This document shows, one piece after another, positions 26,293 through 34,930 of a DNA stretch of 64,000 nucleotides. The position numbers and the translations under genes are program-made. Source of the DNA: Palsa-504 sp963800415 (GTDB lineage Bacteria > Actinomycetota > Actinomycetes > Streptosporangiales > Streptosporangiaceae); assembly GCA_963800415.1 (NCBI GenBank), contig CAWDBS010000074.1:1-64000 (forward strand). Reading direction: 5' to 3'. Position 1 is the stretch's first letter. Every line of letters starts with the position of its first letter. A model generated the notes under the pieces. It worked only from the letters and a program-made list of their open reading frames with translations, was not told the origin of the DNA and ran no database searches.

Positions 26293-26716
26293 GGCTCCGC
26301 TCGGCCTCCCCTGGTTGTGCTCATCGTCTTCGAGCGATCCAGCCCAAGGTACGCGAGATGAGGCGGAGCGGTCCATGCGCCACGCGAACAGCCCGCGCCA
26401 TCCGCGCCCGCTATTTTCGTCGCGACGCTTCCGCCACACCGCCGTCTCACCTCCGCCGTGCACCCGCGCCATGCACTCCTGCCGTACCGGGCCCGTCTCC
26501 GGGCCCGCCCCGGCGGGCGGTGACCGCCGGGCGAATCGCAATCGCGCGATTCTCTCACATTCGCGAATTCCGCGTGGTCGGCGTCTTTCGCATCATCGCG
26601 TGAGGGACACAGCTTACCTGGCCACAGAGTGAATATCCGGGGACCTAACCGCAGTATCCGGGGACACTTTGCGGTAACCGTCAGGCCCGAGTCGCCGCGT
26701 CCGGCCCGTTTTCTCC
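26293..26716. promoter_or_regulatory. Intergenic region upstream of garA with a spaced direct repeat
   Basis: No gene is seen here; gcvH, present upstream of garA in mycobacteria, is absent. On the garA strand GTCCCCGGATA occurs twice (26655-26665 and 26634-26644), exactly 21 bases apart, so both copies face the same side of the helix. Inverted G/C-rich arms lie at about 26490-26530. A regulator-binding array is an inference. Confidence 0.4.
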
Positions 26717-29215
26717 TCAGCGTCCCGCCTGTTCCACCACCGATGCCCACTCGTCAAGCAGCAGCTGAGCGGTATCGGCGTCGTTTCCCTCCGCCCATAG
26801 GTGCGTGACGGCGTCCGCTGGGTCGGGCAGTGCCAGCACCCAGCCGCGGTCCCGCTCGATAACCCGCACGCCGTCGGTGGTGTCGATCTCGTTGTCCCCG
26901 GCTGCCTCCATGACCGTGCGCATAACGCCGCCCTTGGCCGCCCACGGCGTTGGGACGGACCGGCGGAGCAGGTGCGGGACAGGGATCCTGGCGTCGATCT
27001 GGCTCAGCGTCAGCCGGGTCCGGGCGACCAGGCCGAGCAGCCGGACGAAGGCCGCGATGCCGTCAATGGTCCGGGCGCACTCAGGCACCACGAAGCCGCC
27101 GTGGCCGTCGGCCGCGAAGATGACGTCGTCCTGGGCCGCGGCCAGCGTCAGCGCGTGCATGGAGGTCGGCGTCCATTCCACCTGGACGCCGTGGAACCGG
27201 CACACCTGCTCGGCCACCCGGGTAGTGGTCACTGGCAGCGCGACACGCCCCCGCTTGCGTTCGGCCGCGACCAGGTCGAGTACAGACAGCAGCGCCCGGT
27301 CCTCGCTGACCAGCTCGCCCTTCTCGTCCACGAGCTGGATCCGCTCGCCCACCGGGTCGAACCTCACGCCGAACGCCGCCCGGGACGAGGACACCACGTC
27401 GGCCAGCCGCTGCAGGCCGGCCCGCTGCTGGGCCGTGGTCTCGGTGGGCGACAGTTCGTCCAGCCGGTTGTTCAGGGTGAGCACCTCGACCCCGATGGTG
27501 CCGAGCAGGCTGGGCAGTACCAGCGACGTGGTGCCGCCCGCACAGTCGGCCACCACCTTGAGGTTGGCCTCACGTACGCCGGTCATGTCGACGCACCTGA
27601 GCAGCTCGTGAGTGTACGACTCGACGACCCGGGGCGGGTAGCTGAGCTCGGCGATCTCGCCGGGGAAGGCCCGCCGGAACTCCTGCCGGGAAAACACCCG
27701 CTCCAGCTTGCGCTGGTCGGCCTGGGACAGCTCGGCACCACGCTCGTCCAGGAAGATGATGTCGATCGACTGCGGGTCGCCGGGCGTGGTGCGCAGCGCG
27801 ATGCCGCCGCTGTAGTGGTCCCTGGCGGTCTCGAACCTGGCCACCGGGAGCGGCTGGGCCTCCAGGTCCACCACGTTGATCGCGCTGGCGTTGAGCGCGC
27901 CCTGCACCGCCCGCTTGAGCGTGCGGGCGGCCCGGGACACGTCCCGCGAGGTGGTGACGGTGGAGCCCTTGCGCAGCGTGGTGGCGTACGCGCTGGCCAG
28001 CCGGACCGCGAGCTCCGGGGTGACCTCCACGTTGATGAGGCCGGACACGCCGCGCGGGCCGAACAGGGTGCGCTGCCCCCTGGACTCCCAGATCACGCTC
28101 GTGTTGACCACCGCGCCGGCTTCGATGGTCTTGAACGGGTAGACCTTGACCCCGGCGGACAGGTAGGCCTCGGGCTCGATCACGCACTCGTCCCCGACGA
28201 CGGCGCCCTCCTCGATCCTGGCCAGCCGCATCACGTCGGTGTTCTTGCCTATCACGCAGCCGCGCAGGGTGACGCCCTGGCCGACGTAGACGTTGTTGTG
28301 CACCACGGCGCGGTGCAGGAACGCGCCCTCCTTGACGACCACGTTGCTGCCGATCACGGTGAACTCGCGCAGATGCGCGCCGGCCTCGATCTTGGCGTAG
28401 TCGCCGATGCATAGCGGTCCGGTGAGCACCGCGTCCGCGTCGACCTCGGCGCTCGGGGCGACCCAGACGCCCGGCGAGACCTCGAAGCCGGCGATGTCGG
28501 TCTGCACCCGGCCGGCCAGCACGTCGGCCTGGGCCTTCAGGTAGCTCTCGTGGGTGCCGACGTCCTCCCAGTAGCTGTCCGAGACGTATCCGTACAGCGG
28601 GGCGCCGCGCTTGAGCAGCTTCGGGAAGATATCGGCGGACCAGTCGATCGTCTCGCCTGGCGGGACCTCCGCGAGCACCTCCGGTTCCATCACGTACAGC
28701 CCGGTGTTCACCGTGTCCGAGAACACCTGGCCCCAGGTCGGCTTCTCCAGGAACCGCTGGATCTGGCCGTCCTCCTGGGTGATCACGATGCCGAACTCGA
28801 GCGGGTTCGGCACCTTGGCCAGCGCCACGGTGACCAGGGCACCCTTTTCCTTGTGGAAGCGGACCAGACCGGTCAGGTCCATATCGGTGAGCGCGTCGCC
28901 GGAGATAACCAGGAACTGCTCGTCCCGCAGCGCGTCCTCCGCGTTCCGCACGCTGCCCGCCGTGCCGAGCGGCATCTCCTCGGTGGCGTACTGCAGGCTC
29001 ATCCCGAACTCCTCGCCGTCGCCGAAGTAGTTCCGGACGAGGGCAGCGAGGAACTGGACAGTCACCACGGTCTCGTCGAACCCGTGCCGCTTGAGCAGCC
29101 GCAGCACATGCTCCATGATCGGGCGGTTGACCACCGGGAGCAGGACCTTCGGCTGGTTCGCGGTCATGGGCCGCAGGCGCGTCCCTTCGCCCCCTGCCAT
29201 GATGACGGCCTTCAA
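26717..29215 (-). CDS. Mannose-1-phosphate guanylyltransferase / phosphomannomutase-like protein
   Basis: An 832-aa two-part enzyme. The N-terminal nucleotidyltransferase has MKAVIMAGGEGTRLRPMT, the metal-binding SGDALTDMD and PLGTAGSV. A left-handed beta-helix of hexapeptide repeats follows at residues ~250-350 (IGDYAKIEAGA, VIGKNTDVMRLARIE). The C-terminal half is phosphomannomutase-like, but the usual catalytic Ser loop is replaced (TTLRKGSTVTTSRD), so mutase activity is doubtful. Actinomycetes commonly have this fused form near pgsA-like genes. It makes or regulates GDP-mannose for glycans and lipomannan. Confidence 0.87.
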   Translation of the reverse strand: MKAVIMAGGEGTRLRPMTANQPKVLLPVVNRPIMEHVLRLLKRHGFDETVVTVQFLAALVRNYFGDGEEFGMSLQYATEEMPLGTAGSVRNAEDALRDEQFLVISGDALTDMDLTGLVRFHKEKGALVTVALAKVPNPLEFGIVITQEDGQIQRFLEKPTWGQVFSDTVNTGLYVMEPEVLAEVPPGETIDWSADIFPKLLKRGAPLYGYVSDSYWEDVGTHESYLKAQADVLAGRVQTDIAGFEVSPGVWVAPSAEVDADAVLTGPLCIGDYAKIEAGAHLREFTVIGSNVVVKEGAFLHRAVVHNNVYVGQGVTLRGCVIGKNTDVMRLARIEEGAVVGDECVIEPEAYLSAGVKVYPFKTIEAGAVVNTSVIWESRGQRTLFGPRGVSGLINVEVTPELAVRLASAYATTLRKGSTVTTSRDVSRAARTLKRAVQGALNASAINVVDLEAQPLPVARFETARDHYSGGIALRTTPGDPQSIDIIFLDERGAELSQADQRKLERVFSRQEFRRAFPGEIAELSYPPRVVESYTHELLRCVDMTGVREANLKVVADCAGGTTSLVLPSLLGTIGVEVLTLNNRLDELSPTETTAQQRAGLQRLADVVSSSRAAFGVRFDPVGERIQLVDEKGELVSEDRALLSVLDLVAAERKRGRVALPVTTTRVAEQVCRFHGVQVEWTPTSMHALTLAAAQDDVIFAADGHGGFVVPECARTIDGIAAFVRLLGLVARTRLTLSQIDARIPVPHLLRRSVPTPWAAKGGVMRTVMEAAGDNEIDTTDGVRVIERDRGWVLALPDPADAVTHLWAEGNDADTAQLLLDEWASVVEQAGR

Positions 29216-29272
29216 TGGTTTCGCGACTCCTTCCCGGTATCCGCCATTATGTGCACCCCGTCACGGGCGGAA

Positions 29273-29869
29273 TCAAGGACGCGCCTTGTCACTTAACGAA
29301 CTCGCGGTGTCACCTATCAGGCTTTTAACCTGGACGAGATACAACATCGCGGCCCACCAGTACAGGACAGTTCCCCAGGTTGCGAAGGCCCAGCCTAGTA
29401 CCCGGGCCAGCGTCCCGCCCCAGCCGGGGTGATCGCCAAGAAAGAGCAAGGGGAAAGCATAAAGCAGGCAAAGCGTTGCCGTCTTGCCGACGAAGCTCAC
29501 CTGCAGGGAGCCGAACCCGGCCCGTCGGCGCAGTACCGCGAGCGCCGCGCCGACGGTGATCTCGCGCAGTGCCAGGACGATGACCAGCCACCACGGGATG
29601 ATGGCCCGCACGGCGAGCGCGACGATGGTGGCCGCGATGTACAGCCGGTCCGCGGCCGGATCGAGCAGCTGGCCGAGCCTGCTGGTCTGGTTCAGCGCGC
29701 GGGCGATCTTGCCGTCCAGCCAGTCGGACAGCCCGGCCGCGATGAGCAGACCCACCGCCCAGTAGTCGGCGGTCGCGGTCCGCGGGCCGAGCACTAGCCA
29801 TAGGAAGACCGGCACCCCGGCCAGCCGGGCGGCGCTGATCCCGTTCGGGATCGTGAGGACGCGGTCCAC
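29273..29869 (-). CDS. CDP-alcohol phosphatidyltransferase (PgsA-like)
   Basis: A 198-aa integral-membrane enzyme that transfers a phosphatidyl group from CDP-diacylglycerol to an alcohol. The family motif D-G-x2-A-R-x8-G-x3-D-x3-D is complete, beginning DGKIARAL and ending LLDPAADR. About five hydrophobic helices are visible. The N-terminus MDRVLTIPNGISAARL is typical of PgsA-type phosphatidylglycerophosphate synthases, but the alcohol acceptor is not certain. The GTG start at 29869 is nine bases from a possible -10 box, suggesting a leaderless transcript. Confidence 0.88.
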   Translation of the reverse strand: MDRVLTIPNGISAARLAGVPVFLWLVLGPRTATADYWAVGLLIAAGLSDWLDGKIARALNQTSRLGQLLDPAADRLYIAATIVALAVRAIIPWWLVIVLALREITVGAALAVLRRRAGFGSLQVSFVGKTATLCLLYAFPLLFLGDHPGWGGTLARVLGWAFATWGTVLYWWAAMLYLVQVKSLIGDTASSLSDKARP

Positions 29870-29877
29870 GGACCCAG

Positions 29878-29884
29878 TATCCTA
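29878..29884. promoter_or_regulatory. Shared bidirectional -10 element
   Basis: TATCCTA reads TATCCT on the plus strand and TAGGAT on the minus strand. It is centred between the divergent starts at 29869 (minus) and 29891/29897 (plus). At the usual 6-9 base distance both transcripts would begin at or next to their start codons. No ribosome-binding site is present for either gene. The promoter assignment is inferred from sequence. Confidence 0.45.
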
Positions 29885-29890
29885 ACGTGA

Positions 29891-31582
29891 GTGACTATGG
29901 CGGATACGGGGGCACTTCCGCGGGCCGCCGACACGAAGGTACTCCCCTCCAAGGCGCAGGCCTCCGGCGCGCAGGCCTCCAAGGCGCAGGCCTCCAGGGC
30001 GCAGGCCTCCAGGGTGGTGGCCGAGTCGGCCAGGCGCCGGGCGTTCGCGGTGATCAGCCACCCGGACGCAGGCAAGTCCACCCTCACCGAGGCGCTGGCC
30101 CTGCACGCGTCGGCGATCAACCAGGCGGGCGCGGTGCACGGCAAGGCCGGACGGCGCGGCGTGACCTCCGACTGGATGGCGATGGAGCGCGCCCGGGGCA
30201 TCTCGATTACCTCGGCGGCGCTGCGCTTCGACTACCACGGCACGGTGCTCAACCTGCTGGACACCCCGGGTCACGCCGACTTCTCCGAGGACACCTACCG
30301 GGTGCTGTCCGCCGTGGACTGCGCGATCATGCTACTGGACTCGGCCAAGGGCCTGGAGCCGCAGACGCTGAAGCTGTTCGACGTATGCCGCAGCCGGGGG
30401 GTGCCAGTGGTCACGTTCGTGAACAAGTGGGACCGGCCCGGCCGGGAGCCGCTCGAGCTGCTCGACGAGATCGAGCAGCGGATCGGCCTGCACCCGGCCC
30501 CGGTGAACTGGCCGGTCGGGGTGGCCGGAGATTTCCGCGGCCTGATCGAGCGGGCCACCGGGGAGTACGTCACCTTCGAGCGGACTCCGGGGGGAGCCGG
30601 GCGCGCGCTGGAGACGCTGCTGGACGAGTCTGCCGCGACGGCCCGGGACGGCGCCGCGTACGTCGCGGCGCGGGAGGAACTAGCGCTGCTCGACGAGGTT
30701 TACGGTGCCGCGATCGACATGGAGTCCTTCCTGGCCGGCCTGACGAGCCCGGTGCTGTTCGGGGCCGCACTGCCGAACTTCGGCGTCCGCCGCCTGCTCG
30801 ATGCGGTGACTGCGTTCGCTCCCCCGCCATCCGCGCGCGAGGACATCAAGAGCTCACCCCGGCCCGTTGACGCGCCGTTCTCTGGTCTGGTGTTCAAGGT
30901 GCAGGCCAACATGGACCCGGCGCACCGGGACCGGATGGCTTTCGTCCGGGTGTGCTCGGGACGGTTCGAGCGCGGCATGGTGCTGACCCACGCCGCGACC
31001 GGCCGCCCGTTCGCGACCAAGTACGCGCAGTCAATGTTCGGCCAGGACCGGGAGACCGTCGAGGAGGCCTTCCCTGGCGACGTGATCGGCCTGGTCAACG
31101 CCACCGCGCTGCGCCCTGGCGACACGCTGTACGACGAGATCCCGGTCGAGTTCCCGCCCATCCCCAGCTTCGCGCCCGAGCACTTCGCCGTGCTGCGCGG
31201 CAAGGAGGCGGGCAAGCAGAAGCAGTTCCGTCGCGGCATCGATCAGCTCGACACCGAAGGCGTCGTCCAGGTCCTGTCTTCCGACGTGCGCGGCGACCAG
31301 GCCCCGGTGCTGGCCGCCGTGGGACCGCTGCAGTTCGACGTAGTGCTGCACCGGCTGGAGCACGAGTTCGGCGCCCGGGCCGAGCTCGATCACCTGGACT
31401 TCTCGATGGCCCGGCGCACCGACGCGGACGGCGCTCGCGCGCTGGCCGGCCAGCGCGCGGTGGAGGTGCTGACCCGCCGCCACGACGGGGCGCTGCTCGC
31501 CCTGATCAGCGACAAGTGGCGGCTGGCCCAGGTCCGGCGCGAGCACCCGGACATCCTGCTCGAGCCCCTGATCGCCGGCTAA
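29891..31582 (+). CDS. prfC: Peptide chain release factor 3
   Basis: A translational GTPase that recycles RF1/RF2 after termination. G-domain motifs are HPDAGKST, the switch region SDWMAMERARGISITSAA, DTPGHADF and NKWDRPG. The C-terminal domains end in the RF3-typical LDFSMARR and WRLAQVRREHPDILLEP. The start is GTG 29891 or ATG 29897. Upstream of the G domain there is an Ala/Ser-rich extension with four tandem 15-bp units (KAQAS, GAQAS, KAQAS, RAQAS). Total length about 563 aa, longer than E. coli RF3 mainly through this tail. Confidence 0.93.
   Translation: MTMADTGALPRAADTKVLPSKAQASGAQASKAQASRAQASRVVAESARRRAFAVISHPDAGKSTLTEALALHASAINQAGAVHGKAGRRGVTSDWMAMERARGISITSAALRFDYHGTVLNLLDTPGHADFSEDTYRVLSAVDCAIMLLDSAKGLEPQTLKLFDVCRSRGVPVVTFVNKWDRPGREPLELLDEIEQRIGLHPAPVNWPVGVAGDFRGLIERATGEYVTFERTPGGAGRALETLLDESAATARDGAAYVAAREELALLDEVYGAAIDMESFLAGLTSPVLFGAALPNFGVRRLLDAVTAFAPPPSAREDIKSSPRPVDAPFSGLVFKVQANMDPAHRDRMAFVRVCSGRFERGMVLTHAATGRPFATKYAQSMFGQDRETVEEAFPGDVIGLVNATALRPGDTLYDEIPVEFPPIPSFAPEHFAVLRGKEAGKQKQFRRGIDQLDTEGVVQVLSSDVRGDQAPVLAAVGPLQFDVVLHRLEHEFGARAELDHLDFSMARRTDADGARALAGQRAVEVLTRRHDGALLALISDKWRLAQVRREHPDILLEPLIAG
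29951..30010 (+). repeat. Four tandem 15-bp repeats in prfC
   Basis: Units AAGGCGCAGGCCTCC, GGCGCGCAGGCCTCC, AAGGCGCAGGCCTCC and AGGGCGCAGGCCTCC are in frame, encoding (K/G/R)AQAS four times before the RF3 GTPase domain. Units 1 and 3 are identical. Copy number could change without breaking the frame. Confidence 0.9.
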
Positions 31583-31596
31583 CACCGAACGGTCCC

Positions 31597-32559
31597 TCAA
31601 CTCCGCCGGGCGCCGTCGATCTGGTCGAAGTCGCCGTAGGGGTTGCGGATCCCGCCACCGCCGGACCACTGCCACATGAGCGCATTGCCGCTCGCGCTGC
31701 TGACGCCACCGAAGAACTGCGCGCACCCGCCGGACTTCAGGCACCAGCCGAACGGGGCGTTGGACAGGCTCGCCGTCTCCGGCCAGTAGGTCCATTCAGC
31801 GGTATGCGGGATGTAGCCGGGGCTGCCCGGGCTGGCGCTGTTGCCGCCGAAGACCGAGTTCCACACCTGCGGGGCGGAGTAGACGCCCGGCTTGAACCTC
31901 GAGTGCGCGGCGATGTAGTCATAGAACCCGTTGAAGTCCGCGCGGTCCACGGCCGCCGGGACGCCACGGGTCTTGACGACTCCGCTGCACGGGGAGGTGT
32001 ACACGCTGTTCCAGCCGTTGTCGGTGGCGGGCGCCACGCCGGGCAGTTCGATGTCCATCCAGACGACCGGGTAGTCGATCTGCTCACCGGCGATGTCGGC
32101 CAGCGACCGCGCCGCCTGCCGGGCACCCCACGCGTATGCCTCCGCCGATGAGCCGTTCCAGTGCGGGTCGACGCCGGGGCCGCCCATGAACCAGTACCAC
32201 CCAGCACCGATGCCTAGGTGGTATTTGGTGAAATTGGTGTGAGCCTGCGCGGCGTTAGCCGACGAGAAAGCGCGGAAGCCGCCCTTGCAGCCGAGCCAGG
32301 ACGACCAGCTCCCGGTCATCCCGATGTAGCCACCGTAGGCGCCGCCGAGGTGCGGCATGGTGTACGGTGCGCTGCCCGGTACCGTGACCGGCCAGCTGTC
32401 CGTCCCCCACCAGAACCCGTGCGGGCCGTCACCGGCCGGGAGCCGCCCGGCGGTGGGGGCGGCCTTACCCGTGGCCGCGGTCACCGTAGCCGCGGCAGTG
32501 CCGCCGGTCACCAGTACCAGTGCCACGCAGGCCGCGAGGGCCAGCCAGGTCCGTTTCAT
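31597..32559 (-). CDS. Secreted glycoside-hydrolase-like protein, paralogue 1
   Basis: A 320-aa exported protein with a Sec signal peptide (MKRTWLALAACVALVLVTGG). The mature part starts with FWWGTDSWPV, contains WYWFMGGPGVDP, and has the acidic motif VVWMDIELPG, reminiscent of the DxE active-site strand of GH25-type/DUF1906 TIM-barrel enzymes. It ends in GNALMWQWSGGGG and DFDQIDGARRS. A role on cell wall or exopolysaccharide is inference. ATG 32559 has GGGAGG a few bases upstream; the open frame further upstream lacks a signal peptide. Strongly similar throughout to the next gene. Confidence 0.75.
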   Translation of the reverse strand: MKRTWLALAACVALVLVTGGTAAATVTAATGKAAPTAGRLPAGDGPHGFWWGTDSWPVTVPGSAPYTMPHLGGAYGGYIGMTGSWSSWLGCKGGFRAFSSANAAQAHTNFTKYHLGIGAGWYWFMGGPGVDPHWNGSSAEAYAWGARQAARSLADIAGEQIDYPVVWMDIELPGVAPATDNGWNSVYTSPCSGVVKTRGVPAAVDRADFNGFYDYIAAHSRFKPGVYSAPQVWNSVFGGNSASPGSPGYIPHTAEWTYWPETASLSNAPFGWCLKSGGCAQFFGGVSSASGNALMWQWSGGGGIRNPYGDFDQIDGARRS

Positions 32560-32647
32560 GATGCCTCCCTTGGTCCCCCCGATAAATGCAAACATGTGCG
32601 CCTGTGTCGGAAAAAGGGTCATCTGACTGTGACCCGCCCGGGGCGGG

Positions 32648-33655
32648 TCAGGCCTGGCGGCTGGCATCGATCTGGTCGAAGTCGCCGATCGCGTTCCTGA
32701 CGCCGCCTCCGCCGGACCACTGCCACATCAGCGCGTAGCGGCTTGAGCTGGTGATGCCGCCGAAGAACTCCGCGCAACCGCCAGACTTCAGGCACCAGGC
32801 GTGCGGCGCGGCCGCCAGGCTCGCGGTTTCCGGCTCGTAGGTCCACTCGTAGGTATTCGGGATCGAGGCGGCGGGGCCGGTGCCGAAGATCTGCGTCCAG
32901 ATCGCCGGGGCGGAGTAGACCCCGGCCTTGTAGCCCGAGTGGGTGCTGACGTATTTCCAGAACCCGTTGAAGTCCGCCCGGTTCAGCGCGGCCGGCATGC
33001 CATGCCGCTTCAGCTGCCCGCTGCACGGCGAGGTGTACACCTCTTCCCAGCCGTTATCGAACGCGGGCGCGACCCCGGGCAGTTCGATGTCCATGAACAC
33101 GACCGGGTAGGTGACGTGCTCGTTCGCCATGTTGGCCAGTGTCCGCGCCGCCTGCCGCGCGCCCCAGGTGAAGGCCTCGGCCGCGGTCCCGTCGTAGCCG
33201 GGGTCCACGCCGGGGCCGCCCATGAACCAGTAGACCGCGGTGCCAATGCCGTGGCCGTACCTGGCGTAGTTGGTGTCGGCCTGCGCGCTGTTGGCTGAGG
33301 ACCAGGCGAGGAAACCGCCGTGGCAGCCCAGCCAGTAGGACCAGCTTCCGGCCATCCCCACGTAGCCGCCGTAGGCGCCGCCGACACCCGGTGCGCGGTA
33401 CGGGGCGGGGCCGCTGACCGGGACCGGCCAGCTGTCGGTGCCGGTCCAGAAACCGGTTGGGGCGGGATGGCCCGGCTGCGGATCCGTGGCCTGGGCTGCC
33501 GCGGTGGCGGTCCGGACCGGATGGTCGCCCGGCACGGTGACGGCCGGGCTTGCGGCCGGGCCCGCAGGCGGAGCCGACGCGGTGCAGCCGGTGGCCAGCC
33601 CAGCCGCCAGGAACAGGGCCACGCCCGCCCCGAGCGCCCGCCGCGGCCATTGCAT
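32648..33655 (-). CDS. Secreted glycoside-hydrolase-like protein, paralogue 2
   Basis: A 335-aa tandem paralogue of the downstream gene with the same landmarks: FWTGTDSWPV, VYWFMGGPGVDP, VVFMDIELPG, ALMWQWSGGGG and DFDQIDASRQA. The N-terminus differs: hydrophobic LFLAAGLATGCTAS ends in a Cys, so lipoprotein anchoring is possible though the lipobox is imperfect. The four Cys around CLKSGGCAEFF and LGCHGGF are conserved in both and likely form disulphides. It lies 88 bases upstream of paralogue 1, same strand. Product and substrate unknown. Confidence 0.75.
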   Translation of the reverse strand: MQWPRRALGAGVALFLAAGLATGCTASAPPAGPAASPAVTVPGDHPVRTATAAAQATDPQPGHPAPTGFWTGTDSWPVPVSGPAPYRAPGVGGAYGGYVGMAGSWSYWLGCHGGFLAWSSANSAQADTNYARYGHGIGTAVYWFMGGPGVDPGYDGTAAEAFTWGARQAARTLANMANEHVTYPVVFMDIELPGVAPAFDNGWEEVYTSPCSGQLKRHGMPAALNRADFNGFWKYVSTHSGYKAGVYSAPAIWTQIFGTGPAASIPNTYEWTYEPETASLAAAPHAWCLKSGGCAEFFGGITSSSRYALMWQWSGGGGVRNAIGDFDQIDASRQA

Positions 33656-33815
33656 GCTGCCTCCACGTTGTCTGCGTGCCCGGACCCGCCCACCTTATGA
33701 CGGGCTGGCACCGCGGGTGGTTGGGTGCGCCATCCCGGGGAGGAGAGTCCCGGGCCGCGTGGGTCCCAGCGGCCACATGTAGCCGGAGGAGATGGGCGCC
33801 CGGGATTATTCGGGC

Positions 33816-34832
33816 TTACTCGGGGCCCCGCCTGGGCACCGGGAGGCCGAGAGCCGGCAAGGCACCGGGATCGTGCAGGATCGCGGCGCCTAGCTCGTTG
33901 ACCTGGACGGCCGCCAAGCCGTCGTAACGGGACAGGCTGTCGTGGGCTTTCGCGCCCCGCAGCTCGCGATAGTCGTCCCGGGCGCCCCGTGCACCGGTGT
34001 AGGCGACGTCGACCACGCCGAGGGTGGCCGCGTACTCGAAGAGCACGCACAGCGCGTACCGGCCCTCGAGGACGTTCCACGCCTTCCAGCCGGCCGGGCC
34101 GAGCGAGCCGTAGCACGGATCCTCGAGATACAGCCGCCACCGAGCCAGTGGGCTCGTGGCCACCATAAGCGGAGCGGGCTGCGTCCGCAGGATCGCGAAC
34201 AGGGCGTCAACCTCGACCCAGACCCCGGGCAGGAGCGCGGCGAGCCCGTCGGCCACCGCGGCGCGGCGCCGGGCGGCCGCGGTCAGGGTGGCGGGTTTCC
34301 GCTGGCCCCTGATCGCCTCGATGCGGGCCAACTCGTCCTGGGACACGCTCTTCTGCCACCGGTCCCACAGCGCGCCTAGGGCCTGGTAGGACGGCTGGGC
34401 CAGCACCGCGTAGCCGCGCGGCGTCAACTCGAGCCTGGTCCCGGCCAGCCGGGCCAGGCCGCCGGCCTGAAGCAGCATCGGCCAGGCGAACGCCGCGATG
34501 GGCTCTCCGCTGTCGTGGTGAACGCCCCGGTGATCGCCGCCGCGGTCGGCGCCGACGTAGTAATCGCCGGCGACGAGGGCATCCTCGACCAGCCTGACCG
34601 TCGCGGTCACCGGCCGCCTAGTGGCCGCGCTGCAGCGTATCTGCCCTTCGGCGGCCAGCTCGAGGACGGCGACGAGGTTCGACAGCGCGTCCGGGCCGGT
34701 GCGGCGGACGGTAACCGGGCCGCGGGGGAAGGCCGAGACGCGCAGCAGGGCCGGGCCGGGCGCGCTCCCCTTGGCATACGCCGCCCGGTCACCAGTGACG
34801 CCGCCAGTGACGCCGACCGTGCCCTCGGCCAC
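33816..34832 (-). CDS. Conserved protein of unknown function with winged-helix-like region
   Basis: 338 aa, no enzymatic motif seen. The middle resembles a winged helix (LARLAGTRLELTPRGYAVLAQ). The C-terminal half, with WRLYLEDPCYGSLGPAGWKAW, LCVLFEYAATLGVVDVAY and SRYDGLAAVQVNELGAAIL, recalls a domain found in many uncharacterised bacterial proteins. A DNA-linked role is only a guess. It is divergent from the DUF429 gene with ~100 bases between. Confidence 0.6.
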   Translation of the reverse strand: MAEGTVGVTGGVTGDRAAYAKGSAPGPALLRVSAFPRGPVTVRRTGPDALSNLVAVLELAAEGQIRCSAATRRPVTATVRLVEDALVAGDYYVGADRGGDHRGVHHDSGEPIAAFAWPMLLQAGGLARLAGTRLELTPRGYAVLAQPSYQALGALWDRWQKSVSQDELARIEAIRGQRKPATLTAAARRRAAVADGLAALLPGVWVEVDALFAILRTQPAPLMVATSPLARWRLYLEDPCYGSLGPAGWKAWNVLEGRYALCVLFEYAATLGVVDVAYTGARGARDDYRELRGAKAHDSLSRYDGLAAVQVNELGAAILHDPGALPALGLPVPRRGPE

Positions 34833-34930
34833 CAGTAAACCCTAGCGGTTCAGCAGGCCGCCTCGCTGGAGCCTCGCCGGACAAGAACGGAGAAAGCGCC
34901 GGGATCGAGCGGATGTGTCACCGTGGCGGT

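Noticed and set aside
26801..28414. Plus-strand 537-residue open frame
   Set aside because: Shadow of the GDP-mannose pyrophosphorylase gene; His/Gly/Arg-rich with no recognisable domain.
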